Positions 52,319 to 62,435 are shown, counted from the first letter of the stretch. The stretch: 64,000 bases of DNA from Streptomyces spororaveus (GCF_016755875.1 NZ_BNED01000005.1:310001-374000); one strand, 5' to 3'. A program made the numbers and translations. The notes: a model not told the origin generated them from the sequence alone.

Positions 52319-53725
52319 GTGGCCGCCAGGCGCGACAGAACGCACTTTCTCTACATCGCGGTGATCGGCGCGGTGCTGCTCGGCATCGCCGTCGGCTTCG
52401 CCGCCCCCGGCGTGGCCGTGGAGCTCAAACCGCTGGGCACCGGCTTCGTCAACCTCATCAAGATGATGATCTCGCCCGTGATCTTCTGCACGATCGTGCT
52501 GGGCATCGGATCCGTGCGCAAAGCCGCCAAGGTGGGCGCCGTGGGCGGGCTCGCCCTCGGCTACTTCATGGTCATGTCCACGGTGGCGCTGGCCATCGGT
52601 CTGCTGGTCGGCAACCTGCTGGAGCCCGGCAGCGGGCTGCACCTGACCGAGGCGGCGCGCAGTGCGGGCGAGGCCCAGGCCAAGGCGGGCGGGGCCGAGA
52701 GCACGCCGGAGTTCCTGCTCGGGATCATCCCGACCACGCTGGTGTCCGCCTTCACCGGCGGCGAGGTGCTGCAGACCCTGCTGGTGGCGCTGCTCTGCGG
52801 GTTCGCGCTGCAGGCCATGGGCGCCGCGGGCGAGCCGGTGCTGCGGGGCGTCGGGCACATCCAGAAGCTGGTGTTCCGGGTCCTGGCGATGATCATGTGG
52901 GCGGCTCCGGTGGGCGCCTTCGGGGCGATCGCGGCGGTGGTCGGGGCCACCGGCATGGACGCGCTGAAGTCCCTGGCCGTCATCATGATCGGCTTCTACA
53001 CGACCTGTCTGCTCTTCGTGTTCGTGGTCCTCGGCACGCTGCTGCGGGTGTGCACCGGGGTCAGCGTCTTCTCACTGCTGAGGTATCTGGGCCGGGAGTT
53101 CCTGCTGATCCTCTCGACCTCCTCCTCGGAGTCTGCGCTGCCGCGGCTGATCGCCAAGATGGAGCACCTGGGGGTCTCCCGGCCCGTCACCGGGATCACC
53201 GTGCCGACCGGATACTCCTTCAACCTGGACGGCACGGCCATCTATCTGACGATGTCCTCGCTCTTCATCGCCGAGGCGATGGGCAAGCCGCTGGCGCTGG
53301 GCGAGCAGATCTCGCTCCTGCTGTTCATGGTCATCGCCTCGAAGGGCGCGGCCGGCGTGACCGGCGCCGGCCTGGCCACCCTCGCCGGCGGACTGCAGTC
53401 GCACCGGCCGGAACTGGTGGACGGGGTCGGCCTGATCGTGGGCATCGACCGGTTCATGAGCGAGGCCCGGGCCCTGACGAACTTCGCGGGCAACGCCGTG
53501 GCGACGGTCCTCATCGGGACCTGGACGAAGGAGTTCGACCGCGCGCGTGCCACCGAAGTCCTCGCCGGCCGGCTGCCGTTCGACGAGAGCACACTGGTCG
53601 ACGACGGACACGGCGCGGAGCATGCGGTGACGGAGCCGGCCGCGGCACGGCCGGCCGGGTCCGACACGGCGCCGGCCGAGGCTCCGGTCCCGTCGCACCA
53701 CCCCAAGGACGGCGTGCCGGTCTAG
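52319..53725 (+). CDS. dctA: Dicarboxylate:cation symporter (DctA type), 468 aa
   Basis: DAACS-family fold with the diagnostic STSSSESALPRLIAKME serine-rich hairpin, TGYSFNLDGTAIYLTMSS (NMDGT-type cation site), and the loop AAGVTGAGLATLAGGL. Takes up succinate, fumarate and malate with protons or sodium. GTG 52319 after GGGAGG. Disordered His/Pro/Ala tail. Regulated by the divergent CitA/DcuS-type two-component pair. Confidence 0.94.
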   Translation: MAARRDRTHFLYIAVIGAVLLGIAVGFAAPGVAVELKPLGTGFVNLIKMMISPVIFCTIVLGIGSVRKAAKVGAVGGLALGYFMVMSTVALAIGLLVGNLLEPGSGLHLTEAARSAGEAQAKAGGAESTPEFLLGIIPTTLVSAFTGGEVLQTLLVALLCGFALQAMGAAGEPVLRGVGHIQKLVFRVLAMIMWAAPVGAFGAIAAVVGATGMDALKSLAVIMIGFYTTCLLFVFVVLGTLLRVCTGVSVFSLLRYLGREFLLILSTSSSESALPRLIAKMEHLGVSRPVTGITVPTGYSFNLDGTAIYLTMSSLFIAEAMGKPLALGEQISLLLFMVIASKGAAGVTGAGLATLAGGLQSHRPELVDGVGLIVGIDRFMSEARALTNFAGNAVATVLIGTWTKEFDRARATEVLAGRLPFDESTLVDDGHGAEHAVTEPAAARPAGSDTAPAEAPVPSHHPKDGVPV

Positions 53726-53966
53726 GACTCCTCCCCCAGCCGGTCCCGCCCGCACGGGCCGGCCGGGCAGGGCTCGCCCCCACGGTGCCCAGCCCGGTCG
53801 GCCCGCCGCATTCTCCGCACTTGCACCCATAGTCGGTATTCGGCCACCGATAACCGAACCCCCAGGCTGTAAAAGGTACTTCCGTAACAGGCTGTGTGCA
53901 TGACATCTTGCGTCCACCACTTGTTTCGTTCGACCCGGCCTGACCACCGGGTCTTCGGAGGACGCA

Positions 53967-55778
53967 TTGATACCCCACATATCCAGCCGACCTCGACGTA
54001 CCCTCGTGCTGGCCGCCACGCTCGGCGCGGCACTCGCCTTCGGGGCTCCCGCCGCGCTCGCCGGCACCGCCCCCGTCTCGCCGAACGGCTCCTCGGCCCC
54101 CGCCCCCGCGGCGGCCCCCAAGGCCGCGGCCCCGACTTCCCAGAGTGCGACCTGGGTTGCCGGTACCCGCGCCTACCTCGTGATCACCGCTCCCGGTGAC
54201 ACCACCGCGGTGCGGAACGCGGTGACCGCCAACAGCGGCACGGTGTTCCAGTACTACGACGCGATCGGCGTGATCGTCGCCCACTCCGCGTCCGCGAACT
54301 TCGCCACCACCCTGCGCGGTGTCAGCGGCGTCCAGCAGGTCGGCGCCACCCGCACCTCGGACGTGCCGGCGGACGCCTACAACCCGGCGCTGCCCGCCAA
54401 CCCGGCGCAGGCCACGACGCCTTCGGGCGAGCCGGTCCGCGCCGACATGACCCAGATCAAGGCCGACCAGGCCTGGGCCGTCACCACCGGCTCCGCCTCC
54501 GTCAAGGTCGGCATCCTGGACACCGGTGTGGACGACCAGCACCAGGACCTGGCCCCGAACTTCAACGCGGCGGACTCCGCGTCCTGCGCGTACGGCAAGC
54601 CGGACACCCGTACGGGCGCCTGGCGGGACGTCGGCACCCACGGCACGCACGTGGCGGGTACGGTCGCCGCCGCCAAGAACGGCAAGGGCGTCATCGGCGT
54701 GGCGCCGGGCGTGAAGATCTCCTCGGTGCGCATCGCCGAGCCGGGCACCTCGCTCTTCTTCGCCGAGAACACCGTCTGCGGCTTCATGTGGGCCGGCGAC
54801 CACGGCTTCAAGGTCACCAACAACAGCTACTACACGGACCCGTGGCAGTTCAACTGCCCGGACAACGCCGACCAGGCCGCGATCATCGAGGGCGTCAAGC
54901 GCGCCCAGGAGTACGCGGAGGGCAAGGGCTCGCTGCAGGTCGCGGCGGCCGGCAACTCCAACGTCGACCTGGCCAACAAGACGACCGACAGCGAGAGCCC
55001 GAACGACTCGACGCCGGTCACCCGCACCATCACCAACGCCTGCCTGGACATCCCGACCGAGCTCCCGGGCGTGGTCACGGTCTCGGCGATGGGCACCACC
55101 GCGAAGGCCTCGTACTCCAACTACGGTCTGAACGTCGTCGACGTGACGGCCCCCGGCGGCGACACCGTCGGCATCTACAGCACCCAGCCGGGCGGCAAGT
55201 ACGGCACGATGAGCGGTACGTCGATGGCGTCCCCGCACGTCACCGGTGTGGCGGCCCTGCTGGCCAGCACCAACCCGGGCATCACCCCGGCGCAGCTGCG
55301 CGACAAGCTGGCCACCCAGGCCAATGACGTCGCCTGCCCGTCGGACAGCCGCTGCAAGGGCACCACGGCGAAGAACGGCTTCTTCGGCGAGGGCCAGGTC
55401 GACGCGCTGAAGGCCGTCGGCAGCACGCCGCCGCCCGGCAAGTACTTCGAGAACACTGGTGACTTCGCCGTCGGCGACAACACCACCGTGGAGAGCCCGA
55501 TCACCGTCAGCGGTGTCACCGGCAACGCCCCGGCCACCCTCAAGGTGGGCGTGAACATCGTTCACACCTACATCGGTGACCTCAAGGTCGACCTGGTCGC
55601 GCCCGACGGCACCGTCTACACCGTGCACAACCGCGCGGGCGGCAGCACCGACAACATCAACCAGGTCTACACCGTCAACGCCTCCTCCGAGGCCGCGAAC
55701 GGCACCTGGAAGCTGCGGGTCAACGACAACGCCGGCGGCGACACCGGCAAGATCGACTCCTGGAACCTGACCTTCTGA
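53967..55778 (+). CDS. Secreted subtilisin with proprotein-convertase P domain, 603 aa
   Basis: TTG start at 53967 after GGAGG. Signal peptide (about 10-32), propeptide (about 60-135), S8 domain with Asp185 (ILDTGVDDQH), His225 (GTHGTHVAG) and Ser419 (GTSMASPH), then a P domain (about 495-603, VGVNIVHTYIGDLKVDLVAPDG ... TGKIDSWNLTF). Complete. Monocistronic with a terminator. Confidence 0.95.
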   Translation: MIPHISSRPRRTLVLAATLGAALAFGAPAALAGTAPVSPNGSSAPAPAAAPKAAAPTSQSATWVAGTRAYLVITAPGDTTAVRNAVTANSGTVFQYYDAIGVIVAHSASANFATTLRGVSGVQQVGATRTSDVPADAYNPALPANPAQATTPSGEPVRADMTQIKADQAWAVTTGSASVKVGILDTGVDDQHQDLAPNFNAADSASCAYGKPDTRTGAWRDVGTHGTHVAGTVAAAKNGKGVIGVAPGVKISSVRIAEPGTSLFFAENTVCGFMWAGDHGFKVTNNSYYTDPWQFNCPDNADQAAIIEGVKRAQEYAEGKGSLQVAAAGNSNVDLANKTTDSESPNDSTPVTRTITNACLDIPTELPGVVTVSAMGTTAKASYSNYGLNVVDVTAPGGDTVGIYSTQPGGKYGTMSGTSMASPHVTGVAALLASTNPGITPAQLRDKLATQANDVACPSDSRCKGTTAKNGFFGEGQVDALKAVGSTPPPGKYFENTGDFAVGDNTTVESPITVSGVTGNAPATLKVGVNIVHTYIGDLKVDLVAPDGTVYTVHNRAGGSTDNINQVYTVNASSEAANGTWKLRVNDNAGGDTGKIDSWNLTF

Positions 55779-55809
55779 TCTGTCCTCCGGAAGTTCTGCC
55801 GGCGGAGAC

Positions 55810-55857
55810 GGCCATCGGGGAGCAGTGCAACTGCGCCCCGATGGCCACCGTCGTTTT
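55810..55857. terminator. Intrinsic terminator after the P-domain subtilisin
   Basis: An 11-bp perfect stem (GGCCATCGGGG) with a nested 5-bp stem in its loop, followed by TCGTTTTCC. Confidence 0.85.
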
Positions 55858-55904
55858 CCGGGGTCCAGACGTCCGTGAGCACGATGCCCTCGCGGGCCTG
55901 CCCC

Positions 55905-56588
55905 TCAGCCCGCCCGCCGCCCCGTCCGCAGGACGCAGTCGCCGCAGAGCCCGCCCGCGGGCACCTGGTAGTAGAGGCAGCAGCTGCGCCGTACGAAGGC
56001 CACCCCGAGCCCCTCCTCGTGGAGGAAGGTGCCGGTGCCCTCCAGCGCTCCGCCGTCGGCCAGCAGGGCGCCCGCCAGCTCCACGGCCGCGCCACCCGGC
56101 ACCCGGTCGATCAGCACGCGCAGCGCGCCGACGAGCCCAGACGCCGCATTGCCCCGCAGGACCTTCGGGGAGACCCCGAAGCGCTGGCGCAGGCCCTCGT
56201 CGAGCACGGCCAGGTTCGCCAGGACGTTCTCCCCGAGCGCCTCGGCCGGCAGGCCGGGGCCCGGCTCGGGCAGCCACAGCTGGAGCGATCCCGCGTCCGG
56301 CAGCCGCCACCACACCCGGTCGGCGGCCAGGTCCGGCACCCGGCCCGCCAGGGCCGCGCAGCCGAGCCCCAGCGACCAGAGCCGGGAGGCGATGCCGAAC
56401 TGCGCGGTCGAGGCGGCCACGCGGCCGGGACCGCTGCCGATGCGCCGGCCCACCTCGGCCACGTACGGCTCCAGCCGCTCCCCGTACAACGCCGAGAGCG
56501 GCCGGAAGCCGGGGCCGGGCGGCTGCGTCCCGTACGGAACGGTGAAGAAAGGTCCTACGGCGGCCAGTCGCCGCAGTACGTCGTCCAT
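55905..56588 (-). CDS. FhuF-like (2Fe-2S) ferric-siderophore reductase, 227 aa
   Basis: C-terminal cluster-binding motif CC-x10-C-x2-C (Cys203, 204, 215, 218; RRSCCLYYQVPAGGLCGDCVLR) identifies the FhuF group, which reduces ferric siderophores in the cytoplasm. N-terminal region binds the substrate. ATG 56588 (MDDVLRRLAAVGPFF). No siderophore transport genes adjacent. Confidence 0.9.
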   Translation of the reverse strand: MDDVLRRLAAVGPFFTVPYGTQPPGPGFRPLSALYGERLEPYVAEVGRRIGSGPGRVAASTAQFGIASRLWSLGLGCAALAGRVPDLAADRVWWRLPDAGSLQLWLPEPGPGLPAEALGENVLANLAVLDEGLRQRFGVSPKVLRGNAASGLVGALRVLIDRVPGGAAVELAGALLADGGALEGTGTFLHEEGLGVAFVRRSCCLYYQVPAGGLCGDCVLRTGRRAG

Positions 56589-57050
56589 GACCGGAATGAT
56601 CTCAAAGCCTCGCGGGGGGCCGTACGGGACCCGGGTGGCGCAGTCGTACCCCTCCCGTGATCCGGCCGTTCGTGGACACACCGCCGACGATCATCTGTTC
56701 GACGTCCGGGCGGGCCGTCCGGGCGGCGGATCCGTCCGGGGGATCCGCGCGCGGAGCCTTGCCCGGGACCACCGGACTTCGTCTGCATCCTTGCAGGTCA
56801 GACGTGATCGCACGGGGGGCGGAGGCCGCCGGGGCGGCCGTCCGGGGGGCTCGCGTCGTGCGCTTGAAGGGATGTCCGTGGATCAGGATTACGGGCGCTT
56901 CGCGGCGGGGACCAAAGTCATCGGAAATCGGTGTCGCGCCATTGCCAAATTGGGGGTTCATGAGAGGACTTTAAGGAGCTACATTGAGCCACTCGCGTTC
57001 ACCTGACAGCCGGTTGCCTTTCACTCGTGTTTTGCACGGGGGGCGACGTC
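56589..57050. other. 462-bp gap with a less GC-rich segment
   Basis: Holds the upstream region of the FhuF-like gene and that of the GNAT gene. The part 56880-57000 is relatively AT-rich and contains a 42-codon frame (GTG 56878 to TGA 57006, VDQDYGRFAAGTKVIGNR) with GAAGGG upstream. Its codon use is not genome-like and it has a TTA codon, so it is more likely promoter or decayed sequence. Confidence 0.4.
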
Positions 57051-57788
57051 ATGGACGCAGACTGTGCAACCACCCCACCGCCCAGAAGGACCGAAGGCTC
57101 CGTGCCCGTACCCGTACACCTCGCGGGCCGCACCGTGCGGCTCGAGCCCCTCGCCCCCCACCACACCGAGGCTCTGGCCGTGGCCGGGGCCGAGGATCGT
57201 ACGACTTACGCCTTCACTCCCGTGCCCCACGGTGTGCAGGCGTCACACGAGTACATCGAACGTGCCCTCGCCGATCAGGCAGCGGGTCGATCGCTCCCGT
57301 TCGCGGTGGTCAGAGCCACCGACGGGCGGGTCGTCGGTTCGACCCGGTTCCTGGAACTCGACTACTGGCAGGGGCCTCTGGTCTGGCCCGCCGTGCCCGG
57401 AGTCCCGTTCGGCGATCCGGCGACGGCGATCCCCGATGCCGCCGAGATCGGCAATACCTGGCTGTCCCCGGGCGCCCAGGGGACCGGCATCAACACCGAG
57501 GCGAAGCTGCTCATGCTCCGCCATGCCTTCGAGACCTGGGGGGTACGGCGCATCTCGCTGCGCGCCGACGCGCGCAACGGCCGGTCGCGGGCGGCCATGG
57601 AACGTCTGGGCTTCACCTGCGAGGGGGTCCGCCGGGCCCATTCGCGGGGGCTGGACGGCGCCGTCCGCAGTACGGCCTTCTACTCGATCCTCGACGAGGA
57701 GTGGCCGGCCGTACGGTCGATCATCGAGCTGAGGCTGTCGGCGGGCGCGCAGCGCAAGCGCCGCCGCAAGACCCTGATCCCCGCCTGA
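57051..57788 (+). CDS. GNAT-family N-acetyltransferase, about 245 aa
   Basis: RimJ-type acetyltransferase: LAGRTVRLEPLAPHHTEAL at the start, acetyl-CoA loop region EIGNTWLSPGAQGTGINTEAK, then NGRSRAAMERLGFTCEGVRR. The start is ATG 57051 or GTG 57102 (after GAAGG), the latter at the usual family N-terminus. Acceptor unknown; likely a protein N-terminus or small amine. Confidence 0.9.
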   Translation: MDADCATTPPPRRTEGSVPVPVHLAGRTVRLEPLAPHHTEALAVAGAEDRTTYAFTPVPHGVQASHEYIERALADQAAGRSLPFAVVRATDGRVVGSTRFLELDYWQGPLVWPAVPGVPFGDPATAIPDAAEIGNTWLSPGAQGTGINTEAKLLMLRHAFETWGVRRISLRADARNGRSRAAMERLGFTCEGVRRAHSRGLDGAVRSTAFYSILDEEWPAVRSIIELRLSAGAQRKRRRKTLIPA

Positions 57789-57843
57789 CCCGTTCCACCG
57801 GACGGACAAGCGGAAAAACGGTCCTGCCCTCGCCGCGGCCTCC

Positions 57844-58872
57844 TCAGCCGAGGAAGGCCGGGGCGAGGGCGGAATCCATGAGCCGGGCGGGGGCGCCGCC
57901 CCCGTCGGCGGCCACGGCGTACAGGTCGGCGCCGAAGTCCCCCGGCAGGGCGTAGACGACGGTCCCGTCGTCGCTCCACACGACCTGGTCGTCCACGCTG
58001 CGCTCCTCGGCGAGCGGGGTCTCGGCGCCGGAGGCCAGGTCCAGGGCGTACAGCCGCCACGGCACCTCGGCCGGCAGGCCCGGCACGCGCTTCTTGAACA
58101 CCACCCGGGTCCCGTCCGGTGACAGTGACGGGCACTCGGCGTTCTCGCGCAGGGTCGTCACGGTGCGCTCGCCCAGGTCCCCGCGGACCAGGTGGGTCCG
58201 GCCGCCGGTGGCGAGGGTCGCGTAGAAAGTCCGCTCGTCGGCGGCGAAGGTCACTCCCCAGAAGTTGACGTCCGCGCTGCGGTACGGCTTGCCGTCCTTC
58301 AGGATCGTGAAGTCCTCCAGCGAGGCGTCGAGCCTGCCGGTGCGCAGGTCGAGCACCGAGGTCCGCGTCGAGAAATTCGTACCGGCGTACGAATCCCCGC
58401 CGACGAAGACGGTCCAGGCGGCGAGGTGCCCTCCCGGCGAGACCCGGGCCCGGGTGGGGAGGCCGCCCAGCGGATACGCGGACACCTGCTCCAGGTGTGC
58501 GTCCAGTACGACGGCCCGGTAGCCCTCCTGGATCCCGCTCCGGTCCGACTGGAGGCAGATCCCGGTGCCGGCCGCGGCGTGGAAGCGCAGGCAGCTCACC
58601 CCGGACGTGGTCCGGGCCCCTTGCGGTGCGTCGGCGGCGACCGTGGCGAGCTCGTCCCGGTGCGGCCCCCAGGCCAGGGTGCGGAACACGATCCGCCGGC
58701 CGCCGTCGCCCGGCGCCAGCGAGAGCGCGCCCCGGCTGACGGACGGGCCGCCCGGCCGGGTGTGGTCCTTCTCGGCGGCGCGCGAGGAGGCCCGCACGAC
58801 GGCGAGTACGCCCACGGCGGCGAGCAGGACCACGGCGGTGGCCAGGATCAGGATCCGGCGCTGGAGCGTCAT
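57844..58872 (-). CDS. Membrane-anchored TolB-like beta-propeller protein, 342 aa
   Basis: N-terminal anchor (RRILILATAVVLLAAVGVLAVV), then WD40/TolB-like repeats with the typical PSLSPDGTRVVF, VTFAADERTFYATL and VVWSDDGTVVYALPG motifs. GGAG seven bases before ATG 58872. Likely extracytoplasmic scaffold or binding protein. No enzymatic residues seen. Confidence 0.85.
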   Translation of the reverse strand: MTLQRRILILATAVVLLAAVGVLAVVRASSRAAEKDHTRPGGPSVSRGALSLAPGDGGRRIVFRTLAWGPHRDELATVAADAPQGARTTSGVSCLRFHAAAGTGICLQSDRSGIQEGYRAVVLDAHLEQVSAYPLGGLPTRARVSPGGHLAAWTVFVGGDSYAGTNFSTRTSVLDLRTGRLDASLEDFTILKDGKPYRSADVNFWGVTFAADERTFYATLATGGRTHLVRGDLGERTVTTLRENAECPSLSPDGTRVVFKKRVPGLPAEVPWRLYALDLASGAETPLAEERSVDDQVVWSDDGTVVYALPGDFGADLYAVAADGGGAPARLMDSALAPAFLG

Positions 58873-59138
58873 GGGAGGACTCCGGGGCAGGGTGGGGTTC
58901 CGGGGGCGGCGCGGGGGCACCATACCCAGCGGCCCGGACAAGAGCCAGGCACGGGCGGGGGCGGGTCGGTGAACTCCACCGGCCGTACGGGGGCCAGGCA
59001 ATGGCCTCCCCCAGGGCACCCCAAGAGTAGGAAAAATGCGGAACCCTGACATGCTTGCGTTCATCCTTCGAACGGAAGGACCCAGCAGTCAGACCACCCC
59101 GCCCCTCTGGGGCAGCAGCAGCCGGAGAGCCACCGCAC

Positions 59139-60452
59139 ATGTCGTACGCACCCGACGGGCAGCAGTACCAGCCGTACCGGCCGGAAGGACGGATCCCGCA
59201 GCCGCCCCACGGCGACCAGTACGGCCAGCCGTACGGACAGCAGCCGCAGCCCGGCCGCCCCCAGCAGCCGTACGGGCAGCACGACCGGAACGGGCAGCAG
59301 GCCCCGTACGCACCGCAGGAGCAGTACGGCCAGCAGCAGTACGGGCAGCAGGAGCAGTACGGCCAGCAGGGTCACCACGACGGCTCCGAGCCGCCGCGCC
59401 GCAAGTCGCGCGGCCGCCGCTGGCTGATAGCGGGCGCCTCCGTGCTCGCGCTCGCCGGCATAGCCGCGCTCGTGCTGAACCACTACGAGATACCCCCGTT
59501 CACCGACAAGGGCTCCGCGGTGTCCTTCGGGCAGGCGCCCTCGGGCGGCGGCAAGAAGAACGACGCTCCCCCGCCGAACTCGAAGATGCTCATGCCCACC
59601 GGGCCGGCCGCCGAGTTCAAGAACACGATGACCCTCGCCGACGGCACGCACGTGGCCGTCACCACGCTGGACGGCAAGAAGTCCGGCTTCAAGGGCAAGG
59701 TCTGGGTCTGGGCCCCCAAGGAGTACAACGACCCGAAGTTCGCCAAGAGCGGCTTCCCGGTCATGATCGCCCTGCCGGGCGGCGCCGGTTACCCCAGCAA
59801 CTACTGGATGGGCACCGACCTCGGTCTCCAGACCAGCATCAGCAAGTGGTACGCGGAGGGCAAGAGCAAGCCCTTCATCCTGGCCATGCCGGTCCTCAAC
59901 CCGGGGCCGGACGACAAGGGCGTCTACTGGGACGGCTCCGACATCCCCGGCCAGCCCAAGATGGGCACCTGGCTGACCGAGGACGTCCCGGACCTGATGA
60001 AGGCGAACTTCCGCACCGTCAAGTCCCGTGACGGCTGGGCCTTCATGGGCTCCTCCACCGGCGGTTTCGCGGGCCTGAAGGCCGTGCTGAAGCACCCGGA
60101 CAAGTTCAAGGCCGTGATCGCCTCCGGCCCGGACGTCGTCCCGGACTCCTCGCTGTGGAAGGGCCACGACAAGGAGAAGGCCGAGAACAACCCGGAGCTC
60201 CTGGCCAAGCAGCTCATCGACACCAAGGGGCCGGAGGTCTACCTCGCCTTCCAGGTCGGTGACAGCGAGAGCAACAAGAAGACCCTGCCCGACGTGCAGA
60301 AGTTCGTCGCCACCTACGGCAACAAGGGCCCCATCCACGCCGAGTTGAAGGTCATCAAGGGCGGGCAGCACAACGCCAAGACCTATGTGCCGAACATGGG
60401 CGAGGGACCGGTCCAGTTCATCAGCAAGGTCATGGAAGGGCCCGTCGAGTAA
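59139..60452 (+). CDS. Membrane-anchored esterase (S-formylglutathione hydrolase/Ag85-like fold), 437 aa
   Basis: Gln/Tyr/Pro-rich low-complexity cytoplasmic N-terminus (YGQQ-type repeats, about 1-85), TM helix (about 95-115, WLIAGASVLALAGIAALVL), then an alpha/beta hydrolase outside with nucleophile Ser306 in MGSSTGG and likely His in GGQHNAKTY near the end. GGAGAG before ATG 59139. Related to esterase D and mycolyltransferase-like proteins; substrate unknown. The last 23 bases overlap the convergent carboxylesterase. Confidence 0.87.
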   Translation: MSYAPDGQQYQPYRPEGRIPQPPHGDQYGQPYGQQPQPGRPQQPYGQHDRNGQQAPYAPQEQYGQQQYGQQEQYGQQGHHDGSEPPRRKSRGRRWLIAGASVLALAGIAALVLNHYEIPPFTDKGSAVSFGQAPSGGGKKNDAPPPNSKMLMPTGPAAEFKNTMTLADGTHVAVTTLDGKKSGFKGKVWVWAPKEYNDPKFAKSGFPVMIALPGGAGYPSNYWMGTDLGLQTSISKWYAEGKSKPFILAMPVLNPGPDDKGVYWDGSDIPGQPKMGTWLTEDVPDLMKANFRTVKSRDGWAFMGSSTGGFAGLKAVLKHPDKFKAVIASGPDVVPDSSLWKGHDKEKAENNPELLAKQLIDTKGPEVYLAFQVGDSESNKKTLPDVQKFVATYGNKGPIHAELKVIKGGQHNAKTYVPNMGEGPVQFISKVMEGPVE

Positions 60453-61905
60453 CCACCGGCGCTCCCTCACGATCGGGCGACGGCCCGCCGAACACCTTCG
60501 GCGGGCCGTCGCCGTTCCATGCCGCCCAGCCCGGATCGCCCGTCACCGCGAACCGCACCCAGGCCGCGTGCATCTCGTCCGCCAGCGCCTGCGGGGTGTC
60601 CGGCCCGGCCAGCCAGGCGGCCTCCGGCACCGAGAGCGTGTCGAACACGAAGCCCAGCTCCAGGGCGTGGCAGGCGCCCAGGCCCGGAACCCCCGACGGC
60701 CAGCCGAACTCGTACAGGAAGCTCGGCGCCGCCCGCCGCGCGCCGGCGAGCCTGCGCAGCGGGTCGCGCAGCAGCCGGTCGGTGAGCAGCTGTCCGGCGA
60801 GCTCGGCCGGACCCGCCGCGGGCAGCGCGGTGCGCAGCGCCCGTACGGCCGCCCGGTCCGCGCCGGCCCGCGCCCGGGCCAGCGCCACGGCGAGCGGGCC
60901 GAGGCGGTCCAGCAGCCGCATCCCGCCGGTGGGGGCGAGCCAGAGCCGGTACTCCTCGGTGGTCCAGCCGAGGAGCAGCGGCACCTCGCCGGAGGAGGCC
61001 GCGGCGCACAGGGTGTCGAGGGGGTCGGCCGGGACCGTCCCGGGATCGGTGACCAGGCCGAAGGCGGGTCCGGCGATGAGCGGGCCGGATCTGCGCAGGA
61101 CGGCCGCCTGGGCGGCGAGCAGGTCGGGCAGCGGGGTCGCGGTGAAGGCCGCGGCCGTGGCGTCCACCTTGAGGAGCGAGGCCATCCGCCGGACCATGGC
61201 ACGGACCCTGGGGCGCGGCAGGACCTCGGGGGCCCCGCTCTGCAGGACGGCCCGGGTGAAGAGCCCGGCCGCGCGCGGGGCGGCGAGGAGGGCTCCGATG
61301 CTGATGGCCCCGGCGGATTCACCGAAGACGGTGACCCGGTCGGGGTCCCCGCCGAAGGCCGCGATGTTGTCGCGGACCCATGCGAGGGCGGCGATCTGGT
61401 CCAGCAGGCCGCGGTTGGCGGGGGCGTCGGGGAAGAGCCCGTAACCGAGGACGCCGAGGCGGAAGTTGCAGGAGACGAGCACGACGCCGTCGCGGGCGAA
61501 GGCGGAGCCGTCGTACACGGGGACGGCCGAGGAGCCCCGCGTGTGCGCCCCGCCGTGGATCCACACCATGACGGGCAGCCGGGCGCCGGGGGCCGGGTCG
61601 GGGGTCCACACGTTCAGGTTCAGGCAGTCGTCCCCGGGGATCGCCGGGTCGGGCAGCAGGGCCGCGAAGGTGTCCGGGTAGGGCACTTTGGGCGCGGTCG
61701 GCCCGTAGTGGGCGCAGTCCCGTACGCCGTCCCAGGCGGCCGGGGGCGCGGGCGCCGCGAAGCGGAGGGCGCCGACGGGCGGGGCGGCGTAGGGGATGCC
61801 CAGGAAGACGGCGGTCCCCCCGGGCCCGGTCCGGCCCTCGACCAGGCCCGCGGCCGTCCTGGCCCGCGGCCGGCCGCGGGCGCCTGTGGCGCCGTCTGCG
61901 CTCAT
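60430..61905 (-). CDS. Type-B carboxylesterase, 491 aa
   Basis: N-terminal FLGIPYAAPPVGALRF, EDCL-like DDCLNLNVW, oxyanion HGGA (usually HGGG), nucleophile elbow GESAGAIS, and C-terminal His in ACHALELGFVF. ATG 61905 has GGAGG six bases upstream. No signal peptide, so cytoplasmic. Substrate unknown. Confidence 0.93.
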   Translation of the reverse strand: MSADGATGARGRPRARTAAGLVEGRTGPGGTAVFLGIPYAAPPVGALRFAAPAPPAAWDGVRDCAHYGPTAPKVPYPDTFAALLPDPAIPGDDCLNLNVWTPDPAPGARLPVMVWIHGGAHTRGSSAVPVYDGSAFARDGVVLVSCNFRLGVLGYGLFPDAPANRGLLDQIAALAWVRDNIAAFGGDPDRVTVFGESAGAISIGALLAAPRAAGLFTRAVLQSGAPEVLPRPRVRAMVRRMASLLKVDATAAAFTATPLPDLLAAQAAVLRRSGPLIAGPAFGLVTDPGTVPADPLDTLCAAASSGEVPLLLGWTTEEYRLWLAPTGGMRLLDRLGPLAVALARARAGADRAAVRALRTALPAAGPAELAGQLLTDRLLRDPLRRLAGARRAAPSFLYEFGWPSGVPGLGACHALELGFVFDTLSVPEAAWLAGPDTPQALADEMHAAWVRFAVTGDPGWAAWNGDGPPKVFGGPSPDREGAPVVTRRALP

Positions 61906-62014
61906 CTCGTCCTCCCGCGATGCCGGGGTGCCGGTCGCACCGTCGCACGGTCGCACAGCCGTCCAACGGGTGACAAGGCGTGACCGGGTCCCGGCCCGGC
62001 CCGGTTGGACGGGC

Positions 62015-62338
62015 ATGCGATTCCTGCGTATCCACCATGCCGTGCCCGTCGCCGTGCTGCTCGCGGGCGCCACACTCGCCGCCGGGCCGGCCCTGGCCGC
62101 CGGGCCGGACTTCCAGTACGTCGGCCAGGACGACCGGGTCCACGGCCTCACCGCGCCGAGGGGGTGCGTGGCGGCCGAGGGCGGCGGAGCCCGGGCGGTC
62201 ACCAACGGGACCGGGCACTCGGCCACCCTCTACGAGGGCCCCGGGTGCTCGGGCCGGGTTCTGCGGGTCCTGCGGCCCGGGGAGGTCGGCCAGGTGCGGC
62301 CGTATTTCGCCTCCGTCCGGTTTTCCGTCACCGGGTAG
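62015..62338 (+). CDS. Small secreted beta-rich protein, 107 aa
   Basis: Signal peptide (AVPVAVLLAGATLAAGPALAA), then about 75 residues with two Cys (GCVAAEG ... GCSGRVLRV) and a beta/gamma-crystallin or peptidase-inhibitor-like strand pattern ending SVRFSVTG. ATG 62015 after GGACGGGC. Family not certain. Confidence 0.75.
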   Translation: MRFLRIHHAVPVAVLLAGATLAAGPALAAGPDFQYVGQDDRVHGLTAPRGCVAAEGGGARAVTNGTGHSATLYEGPGCSGRVLRVLRPGEVGQVRPYFASVRFSVTG

Positions 62339-62390
62339 GCGCACGGGCCGTGACCCCTTGGCCTCCCCCGCGTTGTATGCCATGTCAAAT

Positions 62391-62407
62391 GCCACAGAGC
62401 CTGTGGC
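62391..62407. promoter_or_regulatory. Hairpin/palindrome in the chaplin leader
   Basis: GCCACAG-AGC-CTGTGGC, perfect 7-bp arms, 28 bases before the chaplin start. ATCTC and GAGAT around the ribosome site form a further small dyad. Candidate operator or mRNA structure. Confidence 0.4.
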
Positions 62408-62435
62408 GCCCCACATATCTCATGAGGAGATCTTG

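Noticed and set aside
56878..57006. 42-codon frame upstream of the GNAT gene
   Set aside because: Poor third-position GC, contains TTA, no recognisable domain; described as part of the intergenic gap instead.
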